Below are positions 1-10,994 of a stretch of DNA of 64,000 nucleotides, in pieces; position 1 is the first letter of the stretch, and the number at the start of each line of letters is the position of its first letter. The notes below the pieces were generated by a model. The model did not search any database and was not told the origin of the DNA. It saw nothing but the letters and a program-made list of their open reading frames with translations. The DNA lies in the NCBI RefSeq assembly GCF_037975245.1, contig NC_092572.1:33391989-33455988 (forward strand), written 5' to 3'. The translations under genes and the position numbers were made by a program. Origin of the DNA: Apostichopus japonicus. Taxonomy: Eukaryota; Echinodermata; Holothuroidea; Aspidochirotida; Stichopodidae.

Positions 1-307
1 CTATGTCTAATCAGTTTTGATTTGGTATAGGTCCTTCAAAATTTTAGATCTAAACTATCAAATGCAGTTGTGATAAAATGTTCAAGTTTGTTTGTAAAAT
101 TTGCATACATGGGTAGCTTTGGTAATGCATTTAAATGATGAAGTAATAACATGTTACCTTTATATGGGCACAACCACTATTGAATTAAAAGAAATGTAGG
201 AAAGATATGATAAGAGAGTGGTTTCCTTTCCTTGTTTATGGTCATGTAGTTAGACAAGTTGAAAGTCAGGAGAAGAAGCATTTGATATTGATTTTACCAC
301 TTGTATA

Positions 308-681
308 CAGTGGCGGAGCGTCCATACAGTCGGGGGGGGGGGGGGGCGAATGCCCCCTGACAGACTCAAATGGACTGCTGGCGCCCTTTTCAGCTTCTTA
401 CCACTTTTTACTTATTCGCGATTATTGACTTTTTAGCGCTCTCATCTACCTATTGACATTTGTCACATTTTGATGGCGATGACACCTATTTATTCTTCGT
501 TTATCTGCTAATTAGCAAGGCATGGAAAGGGTAATTTCCGGTGATCTAGGGAGTATCCATACTCAAAAAGGTTCTGTACGCTCTGCGCCAACCTGTGGTG
601 GCGCTCCGCTTAGATAGTGTTGAAAGCGCCCCTACAGACCATTCTCGACCCCCCTGACCAATACCACTAGCTCCGCCACTG
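308..681. mobile_element. hAT-type MITE with 8-bp target duplication
   Basis: The 374-bp element begins CAGTGGCGGAGC and ends with its exact reverse complement, GCTCCGCCACTG. It is flanked on both sides by the 8-bp direct repeat CTTGTATA (300-307 and 682-689). Eight-base target duplications with CAG...CTG ends are typical of the hAT superfamily. There is no transposase frame inside, so it is non-autonomous. It contains a run of about 16 G near 331. The ends and duplication are read directly; the superfamily is inference from known hAT features. Confidence 0.88.
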
Positions 682-971
682 CTTGTATATTGGGTATTAG
701 CTCATCAGTAATCAATGCAATCCATTAGATACTCTGTTAAAATAAATTTAAGACACATTTTGTTCATTTCATGCAGAAAAACATTCTTCCTGTTGATGAC
801 TGTTGTCGGGTTTAAGATTGCCGCCAGTATGGAAAACCATGGAGCTATAAACAGATAGCTCCATGGGAAAACTAACAAAGCGGATTGATCGTCATCTGAA
901 TTCTGCTCACAGTTTGAATAGATCCCAGCATAATGCCCTGCCAGAATGCTCACCTGCTGTGTATTTCAAAG

Positions 972-1120
972 AGGCCAAAAAGAAAAAAGTGGATGAAGTA
1001 TCGGCATCCTGAAATTTGTAAAGTAGAGGGATGTAAGAAGAATGGCCAACATTTTGCCTCTCTTACAAAACACTTGAAAAGTGTACACAAAATGACCAGA
1101 AAAAAGTATGAGGAGCACCG
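972..1120 (+). CDS. possible exon with a C2H2-like zinc finger
   Basis: An open frame here encodes a very basic stretch followed by Cys-X4-Cys-X12-His-X4-His (roughly 1017-1088), the spacing of a C2H2-like zinc finger, then another basic stretch. A candidate acceptor (TTTCAAAG) lies just before 972 and a candidate donor (ACCG|GTTAGT) follows 1120, leaving phase 2. The frame would otherwise stay open to a stop at 1185-1187. Basic fingers of this kind occur in DNA-binding proteins and in transposases, and I cannot tell which this is. It may belong with the weak candidate exons at 1918, 3686 and 4619. Exon borders are inferred. Confidence 0.35.
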
Positions 1121-1754
1121 GTTAGTAACTTTTAGTAAAGTTGTAGCAACAAATGATGAACAACATCAAATGCAGTCTTTTTTTTAGCGGATTTCAAGTA
1201 ACTCTAACTTAACCCTTCTGATTGTTTTAATTCTTGAACGTTACTCTTACTTTAACTTTTCTTCATAAATTTCATTTACTTTTTCACGATATGACTTGCA
1301 ACCTAAATAATAAAGGTGTGAGCATATGTTTCAATAATTTAATAGCATCTAGCAATTGTGCTTAAGCATTAATGATTCTTGGTGAAAACTACTTCTAAAA
1401 GCCTGCACAGTGCCGTTTTTTTACGAAATATGCAATAAAAAATTCTCCAGTTTTGTCGTGAAATGTTGCCCTAGTTTCCACATGGGTCTTCCCTTAATAG
1501 CCTGGCTGAGAGTTAAGAATATGTATGTATAGTCTCACAAATGGATGTACAGTTTTGGCCCAGTTGTTGTGGATTAGGGTAAACAGTAATGTCTACACCC
1601 ACACATGTACTGCCTGTATTTTTAAAGACAGTTATGTCTGTGACGTAGTTACTATGGCAACCTATGGCAATTATCTTTTAGCAATTGTAGAGTCACTTTT
1701 CAGACATTTAATAGGTCACCTTTAAAGTCAAGTTACCTAGTATGTGACCTGCTT

Positions 1755-1799
1755 GGCATAAATATTTTTGGGTGTAAAAGGGTAAAAAATATTTATGCC
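1755..1799. repeat. perfect 15-bp inverted repeat (hairpin)
   Basis: GGCATAAATATTTTT (1755-1769) is followed after 15 nt by its exact reverse complement (1785-1799). The loop is G-rich. It could fold as a short RNA or DNA hairpin; no function is evident. Confidence 0.7.
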
Positions 1800-1917
1800 A
1801 ACTGTTGACAAAGTAAATCAGTCCCCATATGAAGAACAGCGTTAAATAGTGATATTGTATGAGTGGATTCCACTGCTATATAGCCAATTTGTAATACAAT
1901 TTCTTTTTTTTGAACAG

Positions 1918-1991
1918 ATGGTCCGTGGCAGAGAAGAAGAAAACCGAAAAACAAAAAGTGGACTTCTACTTTTTTTCACTTAACTCCGGAG
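1918..1991 (+). CDS. possible short exon, product unrecognised
   Basis: A pyrimidine-rich acceptor (ttctttttttTGAACAG) precedes 1918 and GGAG|GTAACA follows 1991. The 74-nt segment is open in two frames, both giving a Lys/Arg-rich peptide. It is phase-compatible with the zinc-finger candidate ending at 1120 (phase 2 to 2), which would leave phase 1. No domain is recognisable. The evidence is splice-like borders and an open frame only, so this is a weak call. Confidence 0.2.
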
Positions 1992-2399
1992 GTAACAGTG
2001 CTCATTCAAACATATGCATGGCTACAACAGATTTGGATAAATAGTTATCATTGCTTATGAATAATATTATTCAATGACTTTGCAGAGCTGGGCCGATAAG
2101 TTTACTGGTGAAACCCTTAAACATTTCTCAGTATTTCATCATAGCATATCCTCAAAGATCACTACAGTTATAAGCTACCACAACATGAAATGACTGGACA
2201 AAGGTGTTTTACAGCTACCATCAGCTAATAGTTAAGAAATTTCAATTTCAGTAGTCAGTTGCAAACCCATAGAAAGATACACTTTGTTAGTTTATGATGC
2301 TCTCCAAACATGAGCAAAACATGATTGGGCCTCATGATTAGTTGAATTGTTAATTCCTGTCTTGTTTTGTTTTGATGATAATCATAACCTTGCAGTGAA

Positions 2400-2610
2400 G
2401 CAGGCGGATGAGTGTGTATGTGTGAGACACCTTGCTTGTAAACACAATATCTCAAGAAGGGAAGCTTGGACCAATATCATATTTGGTGTGTAAAAGTACC
2501 TCATTAAGTAAAAGAAGCCTTTTATTTTGGTGGAGGTAAAAGGTCATTTGGGGTCACCAGAGGTCAATTTGCGGTAACATTGTAAACATATCTTACGTCG
2601 GGAAGCTTGG
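2400..2610. repeat. copy of the AGGTCA interspersed repeat
   Basis: The copy has the family layout seen across the window: a TG-rich start (GTGTATGTGTGAGACACC), then TTGCTTGTAAACACAATATCTC, then a half-site block. In the block AGGTCA, GGGTCA and AGGTCA start at 2541, 2551 and 2561, exactly 10 bp apart. Related copies lie near 17.1-17.8, 21.0-21.9, 35.2-38.3, 46.7-47.4, 55.1 and 57.4-58.6 kb. Confidence 0.7.
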
Positions 2611-3685
2611 ACAAACCGCAGTACTCTCTATTCATCACTCACATGGAAGTAATTAGCTTTTATTGGTTTCTTAAAATTTTCCAATTATTCTTTGCAAGTG
2701 CAATGTCGGTCATCCTAAAATGCTCGCTCAGATCTTGCAAGCAAGGTAATTTTATAACCTACCGTATCTCCCACCGACTAGCCTATTAGATAACATGTGC
2801 GCTTCGCCCCATAAGAATATGAGAAGGCTGTTTTTAATTGACAATTAGCTTAAAGGCATCTGTAGATAAGTATCAGAAGTCTCTACGAAATCTGAAGTAA
2901 CTTAAACATGTCGGTAAATTTCAGACTTGCCATGTACGTCGCTGCATACATGCCTAAGCACAAAGGTAGGTAGAGTTGGCATATACAATGTTGCTATTGG
3001 AATGGACAATATCATTATGAATCATCGTTATAATATATCTTTGCTTCCGTTGTTGAAGTTTTTCATCATATTTTGCAAATTGCAAAACTTCAGGCGTGGA
3101 TGTATTAACGTTGGGGAACTGACCAGGCACAGTTTACGAAAATGAGCTGTCCCCTAGTTTGAGGCCAACAGACGCAAAATCTTTGAGACCCAGGGTTTAC
3201 CTTGCCATGCGTCTGCTAATTAATGTATGACTTGTACATGTACCACATTGAGTAAAAGAAGCCTGTTGTCTTTGGCAGAGATCAATCTGTATGCTCAATA
3301 CAAGAAAAGTTTCCATCTCGGCCATCAGCGGCCATTGTGAATATTGTTTGTTATATCTCAATGACTGTTGCTGTACTACTTAGATTGAAGTATGTTCTGC
3401 ATCCTTGCGTTACCTTACAGCCTAGTGTGTCACATTAATATACAATTTTTCATCTAGCATAATTAAAACCAAAGTGTAGATTTGCTGTCTGGCTTATGTT
3501 TAACATTCTAGCCTTATTATTGTAACCTTCGACGACTGATAAGCGACATGTTATCTGTGGTAAAAGATTGGTATGTTGAGACTGAAACTTTTGAATGAAT
3601 AAAGTGGATTTGCATTAATGCTGATCGTTTGTAAACGAGTCCGTTTCTAATTGATATTTTGGTCTTTAATTTGCTAATCTGACAG

Positions 3686-3745
3686 GGGGATGTCCAGCAA
3701 CTCGTGAAGAAAGGTGCTCAGTTAAACCCAAGTTACCATCAAGTG
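3686..3745 (+). CDS. possible ankyrin-like exon
   Basis: The 60-nt segment is bounded by a CTGACAG acceptor and a GTG|GTAAGA donor and is exactly 20 codons in phase 0. In that frame it begins Gly-Asp-Val-Gln-Gln-Leu-Val-Lys-Lys-Gly-Ala, which resembles the second helix and turn of an ankyrin repeat. A phase-1 frame is also open, so the reading is not secure. No matching second half of an ankyrin repeat was found nearby, which lowers confidence. Confidence 0.25.
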
Positions 3746-4618
3746 GTAAGATAGCTGTGTTGAATTTCTCTTAGTATGTATAGGATGTCCAATTTCAATT
3801 CCCCATAAATCACAAAAGACCCTCCCAGACCCAAACATATTAATGTTGCACATGTATGACTGAGGATTTTGTTTTCTAAAGGTGACAATTCAAGACAATA
3901 TTTTAGTAAAGTATTTGAGACAAATGTACACGGTTCTAAGGGGATAAAGTCATTATCTAAAAGCCCAATGTTCAAAGTCAAACAAACTAGTTGGCCTACC
4001 AAGGTAGTCAGAGTGTAATGCAAGGTCAACCGTCTTATAATGCGGATAAACTTAAAATGTATTCTTTGTATTTAATGGTAATACATATATCTATGTCAGG
4101 ATGATGCATATGATCACCTTTGAGTAGTGGATGAGGGTGCTGGTCATTTGATTTAACTGGGTTCCAAATAATAAAAGCATATCTCAACTTCTGAATAACT
4201 TTTAAACTTAAGTAATTGAGATTTTCATTGATTCATTGATTGAAGTAATGTGAACAGAATTCAACTTTTATAGGATATCAGACAGACTGGACAACTTTTC
4301 TTAAGTGAATTTTATGTTTCAGGTGATATCTTTCATTGTTTACTCTTGCTGGAGTACTGAATGGTTCTAGAAAGCTGGTCCTACCTTTCTAATTTTTAAG
4401 TCATAGCAGTGAGGTTTTAAGTGATCAGACGTATTGCCCCTACATGTAATTTACATGTAGCAGCTCTACTGATTAGAGAATAATTACCAAATTTTTAATA
4501 TTAAGTTGATTCATAAGTCCCATTGAGAGTTTTTAAGGTACCAGCAGTTACCAATCCCAATAGGTAAATCCATGCTTTAAAATGATTTCATGTTCATTTC
4601 ATTACTCCGCATGTGCAG

Positions 4619-4875
4619 AAGAAGACACATATCCAAGATACATGTACTACCAGGTATACACGGAATCATGTCAAATGATGATTATATCTGATAATGTAAG
4701 AGTATTCAATTTGCCAGAAGATGAGCCGCACTGCATCACATACCACATAAACAAGTTAATTGTGTCTGGTTTCCACGAAGACTGGTTCAGAGAATCCATG
4801 AATGAAGGGTCTGGTACCATCATCCGTGGCAAGGAACCCCAAATACTTCAGTATGGCTGTGGACTCTGTCCTTGA
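4619..4875 (+). CDS. possible terminal exon, product unrecognised
   Basis: An open frame runs from a possible acceptor (ATGTGCAG before 4619) to a TGA at 4873-4875. It encodes about 85 residues of mixed, protein-like composition with many acidic, aromatic and Cys residues and no low complexity. I recognise no domain. A donor-like AAT|GTAAGA at about 4697 could end the exon earlier. If real, it may be the 3' coding exon of the gene suggested by the candidates at 972, 1918 and 3686. The open length alone is not decisive. Confidence 0.25.
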
Positions 4876-4879
4876 CAAC

Positions 4880-6950
4880 ATAGCGTTGACCTCATTGCAA
4901 AACCAAAATTATTTCCAAGTTGAATCTTTCACTAATGTCACTGGGAGTAGCACATCTGGTTAATTCGCTTACAGTATAATGTTGGTGATCAGTAACAGTT
5001 ATTAACATCTTTTCATATTACTTCATATTACTATATTTACCAATGTCTCTTATTATGGTATGTAAAGAACAGTACGTGTTCTTGTGCAGAAATCCATGAA
5101 AAGTTTTAGTGCTAGTACAGCGGTCAAGAAAAATTTATGTATACTAACAGCAGCACTAAAAGAGATTTCTTGGTGGTGTACTATGTGGCATATAAATAGT
5201 AAATAAGTCCAAGCTGCTTGCTGCAAAGTCATTGCAATTCTTCCCTCTAAGTTGCTCAAATATATGGCTTTATGTTGTATGTTACGTCTTTTCCTGCCCA
5301 AACCTAACATTTTGCAAGAACAGTGGTATGTGAAGTAGTCTCATAATGTTTCTTAATTCTTTGTTTTCTTCCTACACACAAGCTGAGAGAATCATGAGAT
5401 GTTGTTTGTGTAATGACTACATTTTAACACAATATCACTAGATGCAAAAATACTTGCCCTTCAAATTTTGTTCCTAGGTTAATGTTACATATATGAGATA
5501 ATTCCAATTGTTTTAGATTGAATCAAGAGGGTCAGCAGTGGTGAAAAATATGAGAACCATCTAATGCAGTATTAGGTAGTTGAAGTTTTGTGGACCTAGC
5601 TGAAACTTTGACTGTCGACCTTGGCCTGAGTATCTTATATCTCTCTGAATTTATTGACGCATATTTCAACGGACTGCTTTTTAAACTTCAAAACATTGTT
5701 TTAAAGTGAGAACATAATCTCTTTAATTTTCAGGGAAATTTTTTGTTTTGGTTGAGGTCAAGTGGCTGTAACAGTCCAATTAAGTTTCATCAATAAATTC
5801 AACGTTTATCCATAAACAAAAGATTCAACAGATGCATAGATAGAAACATGAGCAGCTTACATGTACATCAAACTCTGTAGGTACATAACCCTTATTCAAT
5901 TTTGGGGAGGTGAAAGTTTGTTTGAGGTCACCAAATTTCAAAACTGAAAACCTTAAAAACACAGCATGTGACCATTCATGACAAACTTCAGCTCATACTT
6001 GATATGGGGGCAAAACTTAGTAAAATATTTGCTGACATTGCCCCAGATGGGGGGTAGAAATGCTGTGTAGAAAGTTAAATGGTTGTAATGTTAATGGTTT
6101 CAAATTGAAAATCCTGTAAATGAGCAAATAAAAACTTTTTACTCAAATTTGTCTACGTACTTGTGTGCCTAGTATATTTTTTTTCTTATGTCATGTTATC
6201 GATGTGATACATATGTCACTTTTTAATGAAGCATTATGAGTGTAAGCAAGCAATTTTGTGTTCAAGAAAAACCTTTTGAATGAAAAGGTTTATGCATGGC
6301 CTTGAAAACAAGGCATGTATGGTTGTGTTGAAAACAAAGCAGACAATATGATACAAACTACAATGCAGACATTACTAAAACAAAGAAAGTTGAAACAATG
6401 GTTGTTTCTCTGCAGTTTAGTCTCATAAAGTAATAATCAGATTTTGGAAAGAGATGTTTCAAACGTTTCTTTAACTATGAATACTCGGAATGATGCAGAG
6501 ATCCGGAGGGAGGGCGTTCTACACTTTTGACCACACTTAGCAAATGACCTATCACCATGGGTTGTAGTTTTAGGTTTAGAAAAAATGGAAAAGTATCCAA
6601 AACTTTATATCTGCAGGCTAAACCTGTACATCAACTAATACCATATTAAACTGGTATTTGACTATAACACTGTTGCAATGGGCGTTGTTAGGGTGTTATA
6701 ATGTGTCCTAGTATATAAATAATTATGAGGGCTTTCCTGCGGAGCGATGCGTGGTTGAAAAGAGAAAGCATACATGATGAGTTGCGTGCATTTAGTACAT
6801 CTATTGAGGTGTCTGTCTCACTCAAGACCTGGCAATCGAATACCCTCCAAACTACTGACAATTGCAGCTGCTACTGCAACTAATAAACATATACAAAACA
6901 GAAATATCATTGACATACACAGCAGCTGTCTAAAATACTTCAAACATGCA
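4880..6950. other. no gene seen
   Basis: AT-rich noncoding sequence. A diffuse copy of the AGGTCA repeat family is visible around 5750-6050 (for example GAGGTCACCAAATTTC). Short open frames here lack splice context or recognisable composition. Confidence 0.5.
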
Positions 6951-7099
6951 ACATGCTACCCACGCCCTTCAAAAATGTTCTCATTTTTCCATGCATCTTT
7001 TCACAAATACAAATATTTTATTCATATTTCCTCATAATACATTTAAGAAACCCCAACCACACATGTAAATGTATTAAATATATATTAATAAAGCTCAAT

Positions 7100-7546
7100 C
7101 ATAAGGTGAAATCTAATCTTCCTGTCAGAGTACAAAATAAGAATGTTGATCGTGATTCAATTTTTGACCGTATGCAAGACACACAGAAATTCTATCATGA
7201 TAAAACAGCAAAACCTTTGAGTCCGTTGGTTCCCGGACAAAGTGTTTATGTACAAGACCAAAGTTCAGGCAAATGGACCCCAGGTACATTACTAAAGCAA
7301 AGACATGAACCACGATCGTATGAAATTCAAACTGACTCGGGCGGAATCCTGAGGAGGAATAGGAAACATTTAAAGGAAGGGGAAAAGGTTCTACCCCAGT
7401 CAGAGATTATAAACCATAACTCTGACCCCAGTTCAGAAATAGAAAATATTCTGGCATCAGAACCAGAAGGTCCAGACCCACAAGAAGATGTTTATGTTAC
7501 TAGGTCTGGTCGGAGAGTAAAGAAGAGAATAATGTTGGATGTATAA
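7100..7546 (+). pseudogene. 3' end of Ty3/Gypsy pol (integrase C-terminal region)
   Basis: The frame carries the tail found after the integrase core of many Ty3/Gypsy polyproteins: a Tyr-His-Asp-Lys motif, then a Pro-Leu-X-Pro-Gly-Gln patch, a Gly-Lys-Trp-Thr-Pro-Gly segment, Pro-Arg-Ser-Tyr-Glu, and a final Arg-Arg-Asn-Arg-Lys-His-Leu. This region is thought to contact DNA during integration. It ends at a stop at 7544-7546, about 115 bp before a polypurine tract and LTR, as expected for the 3' end of pol. Protease, reverse transcriptase, RNase H and the integrase catalytic core are all missing upstream, so only the last ~150 residues survive. The 5' limit is approximate. Confidence 0.8.
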
Positions 7547-7659
7547 TTTTTACAAGCTGTGTAGTATTGTTGCAAAATACTACCAGACTTACACAAAGCC
7601 CTTGTAATTATTAAGGAAGTTTAATTGAATTGTAGCCTATGTAAGACTCCCAACTTATT

Positions 7660-7671
7660 AAGAAAGGGGGA
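7660..7671 (+). other. polypurine tract
   Basis: AAGAAAGGGGGA sits directly against the first base of the LTR. In LTR retroelements this purine run primes plus-strand DNA synthesis. Its position between the end of pol and the LTR fits that role. Confidence 0.75.
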
Positions 7672-8438
7672 TGTAATGTTATTGAATATGCATTCATATG
7701 TCTGTGCGCAAATGATGCACTACATTGTATTATCTGCACCTGTATGTTAATGAGCTGTGTATTTGCATATTGATATATAAGTTAAAGCATGCCGTCTGCT
7801 CGTCCTTGTTCACCCTGTCTCTCTACCTGTCAACAAGTAACCTTGGACATGTCGTCCTATATATATGTCCTGTACAGCATGATGTAACGCAATAAATTAT
7901 AACATGTTATTTGTTAATACTCTACGTCGACTGTGTTCTACTTGATTGCTTAAAAGAAGCCATATACCTAAACAAGGAAACATGACAACGTCATGCCGTA
8001 GCCTGGCATTTACTCTACTAAAACATCTTGATTACACTCAACATACAACCAAAGACTTGCCCAGTTACTACTTAAACAATTATGCTATTCTAAATAAAAA
8101 ATCAAGGAGATATAAGTGGAATTAATCCTTAAATGCCTTTATACATATCCAGGGCTTCCTTTGAGATGCTCCCTGCATCTACCCATTGATTATATTTGGA
8201 AGAGTACCCGTGCCACTTGACTGTGACATTATTATGCTATACGTTTAAGAGCTACTTTATATGTCGCTCACCAACATCATTACTGTTTGGTGCATAGCCT
8301 TGTATGTTCAAGGATCGGCCTCTTGCGATCTGGCCTTCCGAGTGTTAACCTCTTAATACATTTCAGTAATTCCTTATAGAAGTATTTCTGTCTTTATTTG
8401 GACTTTGAACAACATGTTACCTGGTCGGTAACATTACA
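7672..8438 (+). repeat. single LTR of a Ty3/Gypsy element (767 bp)
   Basis: The LTR begins TGTAATGTTA and ends TAACATTACA, a perfect 10-bp inverted repeat with the usual TG...CA ends. A polypurine tract precedes it and a primer-binding-like site follows it. Inside are a TATA-like TATATAA at 7774 and a polyadenylation signal AATAAA at 7891, in the normal promoter then poly(A) order on the plus strand. No second copy of this LTR is present in the window, so the element is not in its original form. Confidence 0.88.
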
Positions 8439-8456
8439 TGGTGGCAGCGGTGCTTG
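8439..8456 (+). other. primer-binding site
   Basis: TGGTGGCAGCGGTGCTTG begins immediately after the LTR. The leading TGG matches the complement of the CCA end of a tRNA, the usual primer for minus-strand synthesis. I cannot assign the tRNA species. Confidence 0.65.
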
Positions 8457-8930
8457 AGAGCCTCGCAAATCCAGATTTTCGACAGGATAATTTTGGAAAT
8501 TTAACATTTAACGACCGAGTTGCCAATATCGGAGGGCGAGATCGTAACAGACAGTTGGCCTAACATACGTGTTGTATATCGTATAATACAGCTAGGCGAT
8601 AGCTTCCATTACACTGAACGCTTGCAGTCTGGAAAACAAACTGTGTAACCGTTACAACGAGGTTTGAGCCAATCCGTATTAGTGCTGGAGGTCACCTTCT
8701 CCACAAGTCAATGTAACGTTTGCACATGTGCGAAGCCGGAACTTATTTTCTGAAACGCCCCAGTGCAGATTGAGTGAAACTTCTGATTTGGAACGGAGCC
8801 AAGGCCCAGGACATAACGACTACTGCATCGCATCGCCAGAAAAGGGAATTTTACCAGTACTACTGGACTACACGTAGCAGACGATGAATTTTTAGCGGAG
8901 ACGTACTGATATATCGAGTTTTGTAAATCA

Positions 8931-9170
8931 GGAACTGGTTAATGCCCTTTAAGTTGTAAACGGACGTTCTAAGCATTTGATTTTGTTCATTAAATTTTCT
9001 TTGGAGCCAACACTGGCAACAGGAACTGGAAAATGCCTGATAAGCTGTAACGGACATTTTGAGCTTTGTTTATAAAATCTTCTGTGAAAAAGGAACTGGT
9101 CAATGCCCTTGTGTATTTTACATGGACATTAAGAAATTTTGGTGTTTATCGTGTTGTGACTCATTATCGT
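8931..9170 (+). repeat. three diverged repeats in the retroelement leader
   Basis: GGAACTGG followed by an AATGCC-type motif and then a TGTAA..GGAC motif recurs at 8931, 9022 and 9092 (steps of 91 and 70 bp). The repeats lie in the untranslated leader between the primer-binding site and gag. Leader repeats of this kind may bear on packaging or translation, but that is speculation. Confidence 0.6.
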
Positions 9171-9541
9171 CACGAAGCGAAGTATTTTACAATGTGGTAA
9201 GCAAACATTTTTCCTTTCGTATTTTGCCAGGCCCAAAGGCAAACAACTAACAAACCTAAGCTAGTGTTTGTAGTCAAGGCGAGATTATAATATTGTAATC
9301 TGGTCAACACTGTTGGTACCGGATGTGCAAAATATTAGGCCAGACTAACATTAAGTAACAACATAAGAGTCGATAGGCGATACAATAATACAACTGGCCT
9401 ACAGTTGTTTGTAATTAATCACATGTTGTGTGGGAAAGATACATTTTTTTCAATCACAATTTTCTGGTTAAGTGTTGACAAAAAGAAAAAAAACAAGTGA
9501 AAATTTTCAAACTGAGTACTCAGACACATGCGTTTGGAATC

Positions 9542-10499
9542 ATGGGAGAATTGTCGGGTATAACACCACCTTCGTTTGATTGGATGTCAAATGATCTCCC
9601 AAATGCATTCCAAAACTTCGAACAGTATTGCAAGTTGATTTTCTCAGGCCTTCTGTTGAAAAAACAGGTAAAGAAAAAGTCACATGTTTATTGCTGTGGT
9701 TAGGTCAGGAGGAAATTACAATTTTCAATTCTTGGGAATTAACTGACCAAGACACGGCAGAACCGGATACTGTTTTTGGAAAATTCAAGGCACATTTTGA
9801 GCCGAAGAGCAATTCCGACTCAATCGTTTTCACTTGCATAACTATAAGCAACAATCACATGACACAACAGATGATTTTGTTATTCGGTGCAAGATACAGG
9901 CTAAAAAATGTAAATTCACCGATGAAGCCCTTCAAGAAAAGTTGATTGAACAACTGATCTTGGGCACGAAACACAAGCAGGTACAAGAATCCCTTCTTGG
10001 TAAGGATGAGAAACTCGCTCTTGATAATGCCATTGACATTGCTAGAACCCATGAAGCTACTCAATTGCACATGGAAGAGTTAACAAATTCTAGTAGTGTC
10101 AATGTTAATGCTGTTCGAAGGTATAAGCCAAACGCCGCGAGTAGATCACCACAATGTGGGCGGTGTGGTCTTAACCACAACGATGGGGAATGCCTTGCTT
10201 TGGGGACAAAATGTAACAAATGTGGGAGGATCGGTCACTGGAAACGTGTATGCCGATCCAAATCAAAACCCCAACTACCATCAAAGAGATTTTGTAAGAC
10301 ACCAAAGAACAAAAAATGGGATAAACGTGATGTGAATGAATTAAGCCAAGACCAGGATCAAAAGTCACAAAGGTCGACTGACTTAGAATTTGACACATTA
10401 CAGATAGATCTCAATCAATCCCAATCAAATGATCCGCGCTCACGCTCTCACTCGCGTGCATCAGCCTCAGCTCTGATCTCGGCTTCGATATCATCATAA
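9542..10499 (+). pseudogene. Ty3/Gypsy gag, frameshifted
   Basis: A capsid-like region is spread over three frames (9542-9700, 9628-9840, 9834-10499), so at least two frameshifts break it. The third frame holds two zinc knuckles: Cys-X2-Cys-X3-His-X4-Cys and, about 8 residues later, Cys-X2-Cys-X4-His-X4-Cys (about 10150-10255). This pairing is the nucleocapsid signature of Gypsy-type Gag and would bind element RNA. A Lys/Arg-rich and then Ser-rich tail follows to a stop at 10497-10499. No protease or reverse transcriptase follows; the sequence passes into unrelated repeats. It lies in the right place and orientation for the LTR at 7672. Confidence 0.85.
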
Positions 10500-10639
10500 C
10501 CAGGCAGTTATTTTACGAAGTTTAAGCATGGAGTTAGAAGAACTCCATGGTTTTAGCAAACACGAATATGGGAAAATCCTGCAAAGGCTTATGGACTACA
10601 GGTTTCCAATTTAACACTTTAACTCAAAGTTTTGAATTG

Positions 10640-10815
10640 TTTTCAAGTTAGAGTCATTTCAGATGGGGAAACCGTAGGTTGCTCTTGGATGAAAACCCGC
10701 CTTACTACGACCCGCCCGGGAATCGAACCCCGAACCTCCCGATTGCTAAGCCACATTTCTTCAAATGCCACCGCCTTTTTCCACTCGACTCTGCCACAGC
10801 ACCGGAATACAGTAT
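10640..10815 (-). mobile_element. tRNA-derived SINE fragment
   Basis: On the minus strand an A-box-like TGGCAGAGTCGAGTGG (10781-10796) is followed about 51 bp later by a near-consensus B box GGTTCGATTCCC (10718-10729). This is the internal RNA polymerase III promoter of tRNA genes. The stretch cannot be folded by eye into an intact tRNA: the spacing is long and acceptor-stem pairing is not evident. It reads best as the head of a tRNA-derived SINE. A Ser/Leu-type tRNA ancestor with a long variable arm is possible. Outer limits are approximate. Confidence 0.65.
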
Positions 10816-10994
10816 AGCCCTAAGTGGAAATATATGACAGCACAGCACTTTTGCCATGCGCGCTGGTACATAAAATGTGGATGTATGTGTAACACGTGCA
10901 AAAAGTAGAAACATACAAACGAAAACGTCGGAGCATAGAAGTGTCCAAGGAGCACAAGTGGAGTCAATATCATGCGTGGTAGGTATGTGCCCCT

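Noticed and set aside
10640-10815. A functional tRNA gene on the minus strand
   Set aside because: A and B boxes are present but spacing is long and no cloverleaf with paired acceptor stem could be drawn, so a SINE head fits better.
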